Assembly: GCA_027491315.1 (NCBI GenBank)
Contig: JAIXWL010000016.1
Span: forward strand, 1-64,000
DNA length: 64,000 nt
Source: Cytophagaceae bacterium
Lineage (GTDB): Bacteria > Bacteroidota > Bacteroidia > Cytophagales > Spirosomataceae
Direction of reading: 5' to 3'
The notes below the pieces were generated by a model. That model did not search any database, was not told the DNA's origin, and saw only the letters and a list, made by a program, of their open reading frames with translations. Position numbers and translations under genes: made by a program. Positions 17,406 through 26,207 of the stretch are shown piece by piece (position 1 is the stretch's first letter; the number at the start of each line of letters is the position of its first letter).

Positions 17406-20015
17406 ATGAACAAAAACTTTTCTTTTGTCTTAATGGCATTCTTGTTGTTAAGTACAAAAATGATGAGTCAAACGATTCCTTTCGGAGTGCAGGGTCAACT
17501 CTTGGACCGAATGAATAATAATCCTTCTAATAGTCAAATCAGAAATCAGCCTCAAAATCAAGCTAATATCGGTCGTAGAACTATTACGACTACACCCAAG
17601 CAAAAGCAAAATTACGATAGTTTAATGACTGTACGTAAACGAAATGCAGGTGAAATAGCTGATGAAGATTCCGCCGTATTTAATTTAAGAAAAAGGATAT
17701 TTGGATATTCTATTTTCAATAACAAAACAGGGACTTTTGAACCCAATTTAAAAATTGCCACGCCTAAATCTTACGTTTTAGGCCCAGATGATGAGTTAAT
17801 TGTAGATATCAATGGTTATTCGGAAGATCATTACAATTTAACCGTTAGTCCCGATGGTTATGTGAAAATTAACCGAATTGGGAATGTTTATGTGGCAGGT
17901 TTAACGATTGAAGAGGCGAAAAGTAGAATAATTTCAAAATTATCCCAGATTTTTGTAGGCCTTAGAAAAGAGGGTAGTGGACCAAGTAGTACCAATTTAT
18001 ATGCTTCTATTTCTTTAGGTAGTATTCGTACCGTTAATGTAACAGTGCAGGGTGAGGTTTTATTTCCTGGAACTTACTCTGTTCCTTCCTTAGCACGAGT
18101 AATGAATGTATTATACCTTGCTGGAGGGCCTAATCAAAACGGAACTTATCGTGAAATCCAATTGATTCGAAATAAAAAAGTTATTGCCAATATAGATTTG
18201 TATGATTTCCTAACTGCTGGAATTCAGAAGAATGATGTCAATATTCATGATCAGGATATCATTAAAGTAGGGGTGTATAAAAATAGAATCGAAGTTAGAG
18301 GTAAAGTGAAAAGGCCAGCTTTATTTGAAATAATGCCCAATGAAAACTTGACCAAAGTAATCCAAGATTTTGCCGGAGGTTTTACGGAAGATGCTTTCAA
18401 GGATTTAGTGAAAATCACGCGGTATACTAACCGAGAAAGAAAGTTGATTGACCTCAACACGGCTTTAATGGATTCATTTAACCCACAAACTGGTGATATT
18501 ATTCAAGTAGAATCGGTTAATCAAGATCGATTTGAAAACAAATTAAGTATCGTGGGAGAGGTTTTCAGACCTGGTCAATTTGCTTTAGAAGGAAGTCCAA
18601 GTTTATTGAAATTAATTGAAAGGGCTGGAGGATTAAAAGAAAATGCTTTTTTAGATCGTGTATTAATCCAACGCATTAATCCAGATTTATCTAAAACAAA
18701 TTTATCCGTTAATCTAAAAGATATTCTGAATAATAAAGCCAAGGATATTGCTTTAAGAAGAGAAGATAACATCTCTATTTTCTCCATTTTAGATTTAAAA
18801 GAGGGGTATACTGTGACCATTCACGGAGAAATCAATTTAAAGCGAAACGACAATGCTTCTGAAAACAAATCTGACAGGACAAATAAATCAGAGAGCAATG
18901 CAGGTAAAGTAGCTACTTCGCAAGAATCAAGTAATCTTGCAAATTCGGATGGTAACATCGACAACAACGCTGTTCAAATAGAAAGTGAAATATCTGAAGA
19001 ATTAAAATCCAATGATGCCGCTAATCAATTGATTAACCGTCAATTGAAATTAACCCTTCCCTATGTAGAAAAAATGACGGTGGAAGATTTAATCCTTCAA
19101 GCAGGAGGTTTAAGAGAGTCCGCTGCTACAGGTGTGGTTGAAATTGTAAGAAGAAAAAAGAATTTGGCAGATAATACCCCTATCAATTCTCAAATTGCGG
19201 AAATTATACGTTTCTCCATTAGTAAAAAGTTGCAGTTAGATGAGACTGCATCAACTTTTGAATTACAACCTTATGATGAGGTGTTTATTCGTTCATCGCC
19301 TAATTATGAATTACAACAGTTCATTACTATTCAAGGGCAAGTGATTTATCCAGGTGTATATGGCTTAGAAAAAAAAGATGAACGCTTAAGTGAAATTATT
19401 ACCAGAGCAGGAGGTTTAAATAAACAAGCCTATCCTAAAGGGGCAAAATTAATCCGTAAAGTCCAATTGACTGAATTTGAAAAGAATAGAAAAGCGGAAC
19501 AATTAAACGAGATTCAGGACAATTTTACAGGAATTACAGCTCAAAGAGACCCAGCCGCTACAGTAAAGACGAAGGAAACCATTGGTATTGATTTAGTTAA
19601 GGCATTAAAAAATCCGGGAGGCGAAGATGATTTATATGTACTTGAAGGAGACATCATCGATATTCCGAAAGAACCACAAACCGTAAAAGTTTCTGGCGAG
19701 GTATTATATCCTAACAGCGTAAAATATATCGATGGTAAATCATTCTATGGTTTCATTTCTGAAGCTGGTGGATTTACTGCTAGTTCTGCTAGAAAAAGAG
19801 CCTATGTGATATATTCCAACGGATCAGTTAAGAGAACTAAATCCTTCTTATTTTTCCGTTTCCACCCAAAAATTGAGCAAGGAGCAGAGATCATCGTTCC
19901 GAAGAAATCTAAAGTAGCTACAGGACAACAAATCGTTTCGGTGGTATCAATTTTTACAGGAACGCTTACTAGTTTAATTGGTATTATTACCTTAATTAAA
20001 GCTACAACAAACTAA
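17406..20015 (+). CDS. Wza-type outer-membrane polysaccharide export protein with six SLBB repeats
   Basis: An 869-residue OPX-family protein forming the outer-membrane exit for an exported polysaccharide. A signal peptide (about 1-21) ends near KMMSQ; no lipobox cysteine is seen, unlike E. coli Wza. The polysaccharide-export domain has VLGPDDELIVDINGYSED (about 120-180). SLBB repeats begin near VTVQGEVLFPGTYS, IEVRGKVKRPALFEI, LSIVGEVFRPGQF, VTIHGEINL, ITIQGQVIYPGVY and VKVSGEVLYPNSV. The fourth is split by a Ser/Asn/Glu-rich insert of about 65 residues (480-545). A C-terminal helix (about 845-865) could be membrane-embedded. It opens the export operon. Confidence 0.88.
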   Translation: MNKNFSFVLMAFLLLSTKMMSQTIPFGVQGQLLDRMNNNPSNSQIRNQPQNQANIGRRTITTTPKQKQNYDSLMTVRKRNAGEIADEDSAVFNLRKRIFGYSIFNNKTGTFEPNLKIATPKSYVLGPDDELIVDINGYSEDHYNLTVSPDGYVKINRIGNVYVAGLTIEEAKSRIISKLSQIFVGLRKEGSGPSSTNLYASISLGSIRTVNVTVQGEVLFPGTYSVPSLARVMNVLYLAGGPNQNGTYREIQLIRNKKVIANIDLYDFLTAGIQKNDVNIHDQDIIKVGVYKNRIEVRGKVKRPALFEIMPNENLTKVIQDFAGGFTEDAFKDLVKITRYTNRERKLIDLNTALMDSFNPQTGDIIQVESVNQDRFENKLSIVGEVFRPGQFALEGSPSLLKLIERAGGLKENAFLDRVLIQRINPDLSKTNLSVNLKDILNNKAKDIALRREDNISIFSILDLKEGYTVTIHGEINLKRNDNASENKSDRTNKSESNAGKVATSQESSNLANSDGNIDNNAVQIESEISEELKSNDAANQLINRQLKLTLPYVEKMTVEDLILQAGGLRESAATGVVEIVRRKKNLADNTPINSQIAEIIRFSISKKLQLDETASTFELQPYDEVFIRSSPNYELQQFITIQGQVIYPGVYGLEKKDERLSEIITRAGGLNKQAYPKGAKLIRKVQLTEFEKNRKAEQLNEIQDNFTGITAQRDPAATVKTKETIGIDLVKALKNPGGEDDLYVLEGDIIDIPKEPQTVKVSGEVLYPNSVKYIDGKSFYGFISEAGGFTASSARKRAYVIYSNGSVKRTKSFLFFRFHPKIEQGAEIIVPKKSKVATGQQIVSVVSIFTGTLTSLIGIITLIKATTN

Positions 20016-20019
20016 ACAC

Positions 20020-21078
20020 ATGGCAGAGTTAAGATCTGATCAATTTTCTTTCAAACGCTTATTATTTAAGTGCTTTTTATTGATTCCATTTTTCAAACAG
20101 CATCGTAAAAAACTGTTTATTGGTGCGTTGGTGGGCTTTGTCTTGGGTATTACCGTTGAGGTAATTCGTAGCCAAAATAAAATATACAAAGCACAGATTG
20201 TATTTGTCATGGATTCAGAGGGTTCTGGTGGTGGAGGATTAGCTGATATAGCTAGCAGCTTGGGATTAGGTGGCTTTACTGCTAGTAATTCCTTATTCAG
20301 TGGAGAAAACTTCAAGGAATTATTAAAGACAAAAGCTTTATTCAGAAAAGCGATGTTAACTCGTGTAAAGTTTGGGGATAAGGAAGATTTATTCGCTAAT
20401 TTTTTCTTGCAAAAAGCTGATTTAAGAAAGCATGAATGGAGTGATTTACCTGATGATTTTTTCGATTATCGATTTAAAATTACGGATCCAAGCAAAGCGA
20501 ATGAGCAAGATAGAAATATCATGAATGCCATTTATGAATACCTGAAAGGAAATACGGTGATCAGTAATGAGAATCCTAAATCTTCTTTTTTAACCATGAC
20601 TGTAGAAACACGAAATGATACATTGAGTTATACCTGGTCAAAACTTTATTTAAAAACAGTTACTGAGTTTTATATTCAGACTAAGACGAAAAAATCCAAA
20701 GAATTGTTGGTGATCATGGATAAGCGAGTGGATTCATTGCGATCTGCCTTGTACTATACTCAAGGAAAGCTTGCGAATTACAATGACCAAAATCAACAAA
20801 TTATATATCAGAGGGCTAGAATTACGGCTGAAAGATTACAAATGAACTCATCTCAATTGCAAAGTATGTATTTTGAAGCCGTTCGAAATTTTGACAATTT
20901 AAAATTCTCCCTGATTAAAGAATCTCCTTTATTTACCATCATTTCTGATTCAGAATTACCAACAAAAATTGAAGTATATTTTTGGGGACCTATCACGTTA
21001 GTAGCCATGGTCATTGGAATGTTAATAACTTCCTTATTGATATATATGCGAAGTGTCTATAAAGAATTAATGGCCTAG
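20020..21078 (+). CDS. Wzz-type polysaccharide co-polymerase (PCP)
   Basis: A 352-residue inner-membrane protein with two transmembrane helices (about 33-50 and 318-342) around a large periplasmic helical domain, the Wzz/PCP layout. The N-terminal part has the glycine-rich segment SEGSGGGGLADIASSLGLGG; a coiled coil runs through about 225-285. There is no C-terminal tyrosine-kinase domain, consistent with ABC-dependent export as in the KpsE/Wzz-like PCP-3 class. It lies four bases after the Wza-like gene and should link it to the ABC transporter. Confidence 0.82.
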   Translation: MAELRSDQFSFKRLLFKCFLLIPFFKQHRKKLFIGALVGFVLGITVEVIRSQNKIYKAQIVFVMDSEGSGGGGLADIASSLGLGGFTASNSLFSGENFKELLKTKALFRKAMLTRVKFGDKEDLFANFFLQKADLRKHEWSDLPDDFFDYRFKITDPSKANEQDRNIMNAIYEYLKGNTVISNENPKSSFLTMTVETRNDTLSYTWSKLYLKTVTEFYIQTKTKKSKELLVIMDKRVDSLRSALYYTQGKLANYNDQNQQIIYQRARITAERLQMNSSQLQSMYFEAVRNFDNLKFSLIKESPLFTIISDSELPTKIEVYFWGPITLVAMVIGMLITSLLIYMRSVYKELMA

Positions 21079-21083
21079 ATTAC

Positions 21084-21887
21084 ATGAACCTTATACAACA
21101 AAAACTCAAGGAAATAGGTAGTGATTGGGAACTACTAATCATACTGGCCAAGAGAGATATTTCTGTAAGATATAAACAAACAATATTGGGTTTAAGCTGG
21201 GCAGTAGTTAAACCTGTAGCCACGATGCTCGTCTTTTTATTTGCTTACAAGCAAGTTGCTAAAATTCAAGACATTTCAGGCTATCCAATTCAACTGGTCA
21301 TATTTTCTGGAATTCTATTTTGGAATTATTTTGCCAATTCACTTCAAGCCATTAGTAATTCTATTTTGGTCAATAGTAATTTAATTTCTAAAGTATATTT
21401 TCCGCGCTTAATTATTTGTTTTTCCTCGATAGCGGTTTCTTTGGTAGATTTCCTGGTGGGTTTGGTCGTATATCTGATATTAGCACTAAGTCTTCATCAA
21501 AGCATTTCACCATATATTGTATTCTTGCCAATAGCCTTATTTATTACTAGTTTATTTGCCTTAGGTTTGGGATTAATATTTGCCTCATTTTCAGTCAAAT
21601 TTCGAGATGTGCAGCAAATTGTTCCTTTGATCGTTCAGTATGGATTTTTTGCTACCCCCATTGTTTATACTACGAAACAATTATCTGAAAAATCATGGTT
21701 TTTGTACTACAACATGATTAATCCATTGGCAGGTTTAGTGGAATTGTTTAGAGCATGTTTAATTAGCCAATATGATTTACTTACTGGTCAAAATTTAAGC
21801 ATTAGTATTATAGCCAGTGTTGCGGTATTTATCCTAGGCATTATCATTTTTGATAAAAGAGAAGACTCCTTCGTGGATTATTTATAA
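21084..21887 (+). CDS. ABC transporter permease for polysaccharide export (Wzm-like)
   Basis: A 267-residue six-helix permease of the ABC-2 family. It starts LIILAKRDISVRYKQTILGLSWAVVKP-like (residues about 18-45), the interfacial helix typical of Wzm, and has later motifs FWNYFANSLQAISNSILVN and NPLAGLVELFRACL. With the following ATPase it would carry a lipid-linked glycan across the inner membrane. Five bases separate it from wzt. Confidence 0.9.
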   Translation: MNLIQQKLKEIGSDWELLIILAKRDISVRYKQTILGLSWAVVKPVATMLVFLFAYKQVAKIQDISGYPIQLVIFSGILFWNYFANSLQAISNSILVNSNLISKVYFPRLIICFSSIAVSLVDFLVGLVVYLILALSLHQSISPYIVFLPIALFITSLFALGLGLIFASFSVKFRDVQQIVPLIVQYGFFATPIVYTTKQLSEKSWFLYYNMINPLAGLVELFRACLISQYDLLTGQNLSISIIASVAVFILGIIIFDKREDSFVDYL

Positions 21888-21892
21888 CATTT

Positions 21893-23113
21893 ATGCACAT
21901 TATTGAAGTCGATTCCGTTTCAAAAAAATATGAGCTATCCGCCAATAAAGGGGCAGTTAGCTTAAAAAATGGTTTAAAGAATTTATTGACAAAAGAAGAA
22001 AAAGAAATTTTTTGGGCTGTCAATGATGTTTCATTTGCCTTAAACCGAGGTGATAAATTAGGAATCGTAGGTAGTAATGGTGCAGGGAAATCTACATTGT
22101 TAAAAATCCTAAGCAAAATTACCAAGCCCACCAGTGGAGAAATTCATGTACGAGGGAAGGTAGCTAGTTTATTAGAGGTAGGTACGGGATTCCACCCCGA
22201 GTTAACAGGTAGAGAAAATATCTTCTTAAATGGTGCCATTTTAGGCATGTCCAAACAAGAAATAAAATCACAATTTGATGAAATTGTGGATTTTGCAGGT
22301 GAGCAAATATCACGTTTTCTAGATACTCCGGTAAAACGCTATTCATCAGGAATGTATGTACGTTTGGGATTTGCAATTTCAGCACATTTAAACCCTGAAA
22401 TCCTGATTGTCGATGAGGTTTTAGCCGTAGGCGATGCTGATTTTCAAAAGAAATCATTGGGTAAAATGCGAGAAGTAGCTGCCAATGATAAAACGATACT
22501 ATTTGTTAGTCACAATCTCACAGCTGTAGCCAATTTATGTAATAAAACCTTGCACTTAGAGAAGGGAAAGGTTAAGCAATTTGGCGAAACGGGAGAAGTA
22601 CTTTCCAATTACATGGCGGCTCTTCAAACGAATCGTTTGGAGCAAAATTATGATACATTTGATTCGGCTCCAGGGTCCCAACAAATCCGTTTAAAAAGAG
22701 CTACTCTCATACCAGAACTATTAGAAGGGCAATCTTACCTAGACATTAGAAACAAGATCAATATAGGTATTGAATTTTGGAATACGGAAACCAATCAACA
22801 ATTGAATGTAAGTTTACATCTTTTTGCTAGTACAGGTGAATGTATTTTTAATGTCGGAACTCCTGCCGGAACCTTTGGACTTGGTCTGGTGCAAGCTAAC
22901 CTAGAAATACCTGGTCATTTCTTAAATGATGGTACTTACCACATTTCTTTTATGGTTGTTAAGGATAAGTCCATCGTCTTATATAACTTCGAAGAAGTAT
23001 TTAACTTTGAAATTGCTGATTATAGGGAAGATACTACTTGGTATGGGAAATGGCCAGGTTATGTAAGACCTGTATTTCCTTTCCCTATTCGTCAACTTTC
23101 TGATTCTATCTAA
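21893..23113 (+). CDS. ABC transporter ATPase for polysaccharide export (Wzt-like) with C-terminal glycan-binding domain
   Basis: A 406-residue ATPase. The nucleotide-binding domain (about 1-245) has Walker A GSNGAGKSTLLKIL, signature YSSGMYVRLGFAISAH, Walker B EILIVDEVLAVGD and the H-loop FVSHNL. Residues about 260-400 form a beta-rich domain like Wzt_C, which in O9a-type systems recognises the terminated glycan. Presence of this domain suggests export of a finished, end-modified chain rather than one residue-agnostic lipid. It is followed two bases later by the aminotransferase. Confidence 0.9.
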   Translation: MHIIEVDSVSKKYELSANKGAVSLKNGLKNLLTKEEKEIFWAVNDVSFALNRGDKLGIVGSNGAGKSTLLKILSKITKPTSGEIHVRGKVASLLEVGTGFHPELTGRENIFLNGAILGMSKQEIKSQFDEIVDFAGEQISRFLDTPVKRYSSGMYVRLGFAISAHLNPEILIVDEVLAVGDADFQKKSLGKMREVAANDKTILFVSHNLTAVANLCNKTLHLEKGKVKQFGETGEVLSNYMAALQTNRLEQNYDTFDSAPGSQQIRLKRATLIPELLEGQSYLDIRNKINIGIEFWNTETNQQLNVSLHLFASTGECIFNVGTPAGTFGLGLVQANLEIPGHFLNDGTYHISFMVVKDKSIVLYNFEEVFNFEIADYREDTTWYGKWPGYVRPVFPFPIRQLSDSI

Positions 23114-23115
23114 TT

Positions 23116-24186
23116 ATGCTACATGTCACCAAATCGTTCTTACCTGATTTAAAAGAATATGTCAGTTATTTAGAGCGTATTTGGGAAAGCAATCATTTAA
23201 CCAATGATGGCCCTTTACTACGAGAATTAGAACAAAAACTTCGAGATTACTTACAGGTTGATCATGTTATTTTTGTTACCAATGGTACCATAGCATTACA
23301 ATTAGCCTTAAAAGCACTTCAGGTTCAAGGAGAGGTTATCACCACGCCATTTTCTTATTGTGCTACTTCTAATTCAATTATTTGGGAAGGTTCCAAACCT
23401 ATTTTTGCTGACATCGACCCCATTAGCCTAACGGTAGAATCAGCTCAAATAAAAACCAAAATAAGCCCTGATACAAAAGCTATTTTAACTACTCATGTGT
23501 ATGGTAATGCAGGAGATTTAGAAGCACAAGAGGAATTAGCTAAAGAATACCATATTCCGCTTATTTATGATGGTGCGCACGCATTTGGTGTGAATTATAA
23601 AGGTAAATCCATTTTTAACTATGGAACAGTAAGTACCTGTAGTTTTCATGCTACCAAAGTATTCCATAGTGTAGAAGGAGGGGCGGTGATTACGAACGAT
23701 TCAAAATTGGCGGCTAAAATCATTGAATTACGTAGTTTTGGACATAAGAATGATGATTATTTTTCTGCAGGTATCAACGGAAAAAATTCAGAGTTTCATG
23801 CAGCCATGGGTTTGGTTAATCTAAGTCATTTTGATCAAATTAAAGAATACCGAAAATGGGCTTGTGAACTTTATGATAAGCTTTTAAATGTACCAGGAGA
23901 TTCGATTAAGTTCAACCCTCATATTGACAGAAATTATAGCTATTATCCTGTCATGTTTCCTACTGAGTCAAGTTTATTAAAAGCCGTTTCAAAACTGAAT
24001 GCAGTACAAATTAATCCTAGAAGGTATTTCTATCCATCTTTAAATACCCTAAGTTTTGTAGAAAAACAATCTTGTCCGGTTTCTGAAGATATTGCCTTAA
24101 GAGTGTTATGTTTACCTTTAAGTGCCGAAATAAGCGAAGAAGAAATCAGATTGATTTCGGATTTAGTGAATCAATCCTTTAATTAA
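23116..24186 (+). CDS. DegT/DnrJ/EryC1/StrS-family sugar aminotransferase
   Basis: A 356-residue PLP enzyme of the family that aminates nucleotide-linked keto sugars. Motifs are VIFVTNGTIALQLALKAL, PFSYCATSNSIIWEGSKPIF, IYDGAHAFGVNYKGKS, and CSFHATKVFHSVEGGAV, where Lys of HATK would carry PLP. It would supply an amino sugar for the exported glycan, or modify it. The nucleotide sugar is unknown. It sits within the export operon, two bases after wzt. Confidence 0.88.
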   Translation: MLHVTKSFLPDLKEYVSYLERIWESNHLTNDGPLLRELEQKLRDYLQVDHVIFVTNGTIALQLALKALQVQGEVITTPFSYCATSNSIIWEGSKPIFADIDPISLTVESAQIKTKISPDTKAILTTHVYGNAGDLEAQEELAKEYHIPLIYDGAHAFGVNYKGKSIFNYGTVSTCSFHATKVFHSVEGGAVITNDSKLAAKIIELRSFGHKNDDYFSAGINGKNSEFHAAMGLVNLSHFDQIKEYRKWACELYDKLLNVPGDSIKFNPHIDRNYSYYPVMFPTESSLLKAVSKLNAVQINPRRYFYPSLNTLSFVEKQSCPVSEDIALRVLCLPLSAEISEEEIRLISDLVNQSFN

Positions 24187-24194
24187 ATAAAACT

Positions 24195-26207
24195 ATGTAT
24201 TGGATAGCATTCATTTCATTTATTTTAATGAATTACAAGGTTGCATCTAAGATTTCTAATAAAAACTTGGAAGAAATCTTAATCATTGGTTTTACCATTT
24301 ATACCAGTAGTATTATCCTTACCGGTTATGGATTATCCGCTTTAGAACTTTGGAATAGCCGTATTTTATGGGCCATCATTCCATTTTTTATTACCTCTTT
24401 TACGTATTATTTCTTCCAAAGACCTGTGTTTGTATTTGAAATGGAACATATTTCTGCTTTTAAGGTCATTGGAACTGCCATACAAACGACACATCAAACA
24501 TATTTAAAGTTATCTGGAATTGAGCGTTTTATTTTTGCTTGCTTATTTTGGACCTTTCTAGTAATCACAGCCTTACAAATCACCTTACTTTTTAATAGCC
24601 CTCCCAACGAGTGGGATAGTATGACGGGGCATTTAAATCGAATCATATATTTCTTAAAAAGGGGCACCATGTCTCATTTTATAGGAACAAATTGGAATAT
24701 AGACACTTATCCCAGAAGTTTTTGTTCTTTGCAAGTTTACCCATTTCTCATGAGCGGGTACAATGAATATTTATTTAAATTACCCAATATTGGAGCCTAT
24801 TGGATCTTATCTTTTAGCATTTATGGAATTCTAAAAAATCTAGGAGTCAAATTCAAAACTAGACTTTTTTTAAGTATCATTTTCCTATTTCTGCCGAATG
24901 TGCTCATGCAGTCCATCACCACAGAAACAGATATTGTACTGGCGGCATACTTATCGTCCATAGTTTATTATTTGGTAGCCTATAAAAAACAAGAGAAAAC
25001 CATTTATTTATATTTGGCAGGACTTACTTTCGGACTAGCCCTTAGCCATAAAATTACTTTTGTATTCTCTTTCATTCCATTACTTATTTTATACGCCTTT
25101 TGCTTTTTACCAGCATTAAAGAAACGTACTTTTTTCGTGGTAAAACATTTGTTTTTAGCGCATATATTAGGTTTAGTGCTGTATGTGTCAGCCACAGGTT
25201 ATATCGCTAATTTCATACATTATGGTCATCCCATCGGGCCACCTACTGCGACACAGCACCAATCTGTCGAAAGAGCAGGAAGTCTAGGCAATTTATTAGT
25301 TCAAGGGAGCCGAAATGTAGTTAGATACGGTTTTGATTTATTTAACCTGGATGGTCTTCGAAATATCATGCTTGTTGAAAAAGTAAATCATGCCATGAAA
25401 GCCCCATTCCGAGCAATGGACCAAGGGTTACATTTGGGCTTAGAGAAAGTTACAGAATTCACCATAGTACCTTTTACATTTGATAAACGCTTCGAATTCT
25501 ATAATGGTAGTCCCATTTATGGAAGTATTTTTATCTTCATTATTATACCTAGTTTACTGATGTTTGTCAGAAGGCCAAATTGGACCATGGCATTATTTTT
25601 GTTGGCCTTTGCAATACATTTTGCCACCCTAGCTTTTACAGCAGCATACGACCCCTGGAAAGGCCGGTATATGATAAGTTCAGCCATATATTTATTCCCA
25701 TTGTTGACCTATGTTTCTAGTTTTATTTTTGAGAAAAAACAACAGATACTATCCAGTATATTCTTGGGAATTTTTGTCGTTACAATATGTCTTTCAGCTA
25801 TTTTCACTTTGGGGCTAAACATACGAGCTTTGCCTTTTAATGCCTATGGAAAAAAATCAATTTTAGAACTTGATCGCGTAGCTGCCTTAACCATCAATCG
25901 TCCGGATATAACCAAAGCATATCAAAATTTCGAAAAAATAGTACCTAAAAATGCAGTGGTTGCATTGGGGACAATCAATGATGACTTTGAATATCCATTA
26001 TGGGGAGCCAAATTTTCTAGGAGGCTTATACCGTTAAATCCTTTTGAGCAAGGTATTCAAAACATCCCATCCGATGCTCAGTATTTATTTTTTAGTAAAA
26101 ATGTGTTTAAACCACAAGTAGGGGATATCCGATTAGGTACTGACACTACTCTGGTAGAAGGTGTATTAGTGCGAGGTGAGGATTATTATTTAAGAAAATT
26201 GAATTAG
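24195..26207 (+). CDS. Large GT-C-type membrane glycosyltransferase-like protein
   Basis: A 670-residue protein with about twelve hydrophobic segments and a soluble C-terminal part from about 555. After the second or third helix it has NSPPNEWDSMTGHLNRIIYF (about residues 136-155), an acidic loop like the catalytic Asp loop of GT39/ArnT GT-C enzymes. Such enzymes transfer sugars from polyprenyl-phosphate carriers on the periplasmic side. It is the last gene of the export operon and its stop interlocks with the convergent gene (four-base overlap). Donor and acceptor are unknown. Confidence 0.6.
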   Translation: MYWIAFISFILMNYKVASKISNKNLEEILIIGFTIYTSSIILTGYGLSALELWNSRILWAIIPFFITSFTYYFFQRPVFVFEMEHISAFKVIGTAIQTTHQTYLKLSGIERFIFACLFWTFLVITALQITLLFNSPPNEWDSMTGHLNRIIYFLKRGTMSHFIGTNWNIDTYPRSFCSLQVYPFLMSGYNEYLFKLPNIGAYWILSFSIYGILKNLGVKFKTRLFLSIIFLFLPNVLMQSITTETDIVLAAYLSSIVYYLVAYKKQEKTIYLYLAGLTFGLALSHKITFVFSFIPLLILYAFCFLPALKKRTFFVVKHLFLAHILGLVLYVSATGYIANFIHYGHPIGPPTATQHQSVERAGSLGNLLVQGSRNVVRYGFDLFNLDGLRNIMLVEKVNHAMKAPFRAMDQGLHLGLEKVTEFTIVPFTFDKRFEFYNGSPIYGSIFIFIIIPSLLMFVRRPNWTMALFLLAFAIHFATLAFTAAYDPWKGRYMISSAIYLFPLLTYVSSFIFEKKQQILSSIFLGIFVVTICLSAIFTLGLNIRALPFNAYGKKSILELDRVAALTINRPDITKAYQNFEKIVPKNAVVALGTINDDFEYPLWGAKFSRRLIPLNPFEQGIQNIPSDAQYLFFSKNVFKPQVGDIRLGTDTTLVEGVLVRGEDYYLRKLN

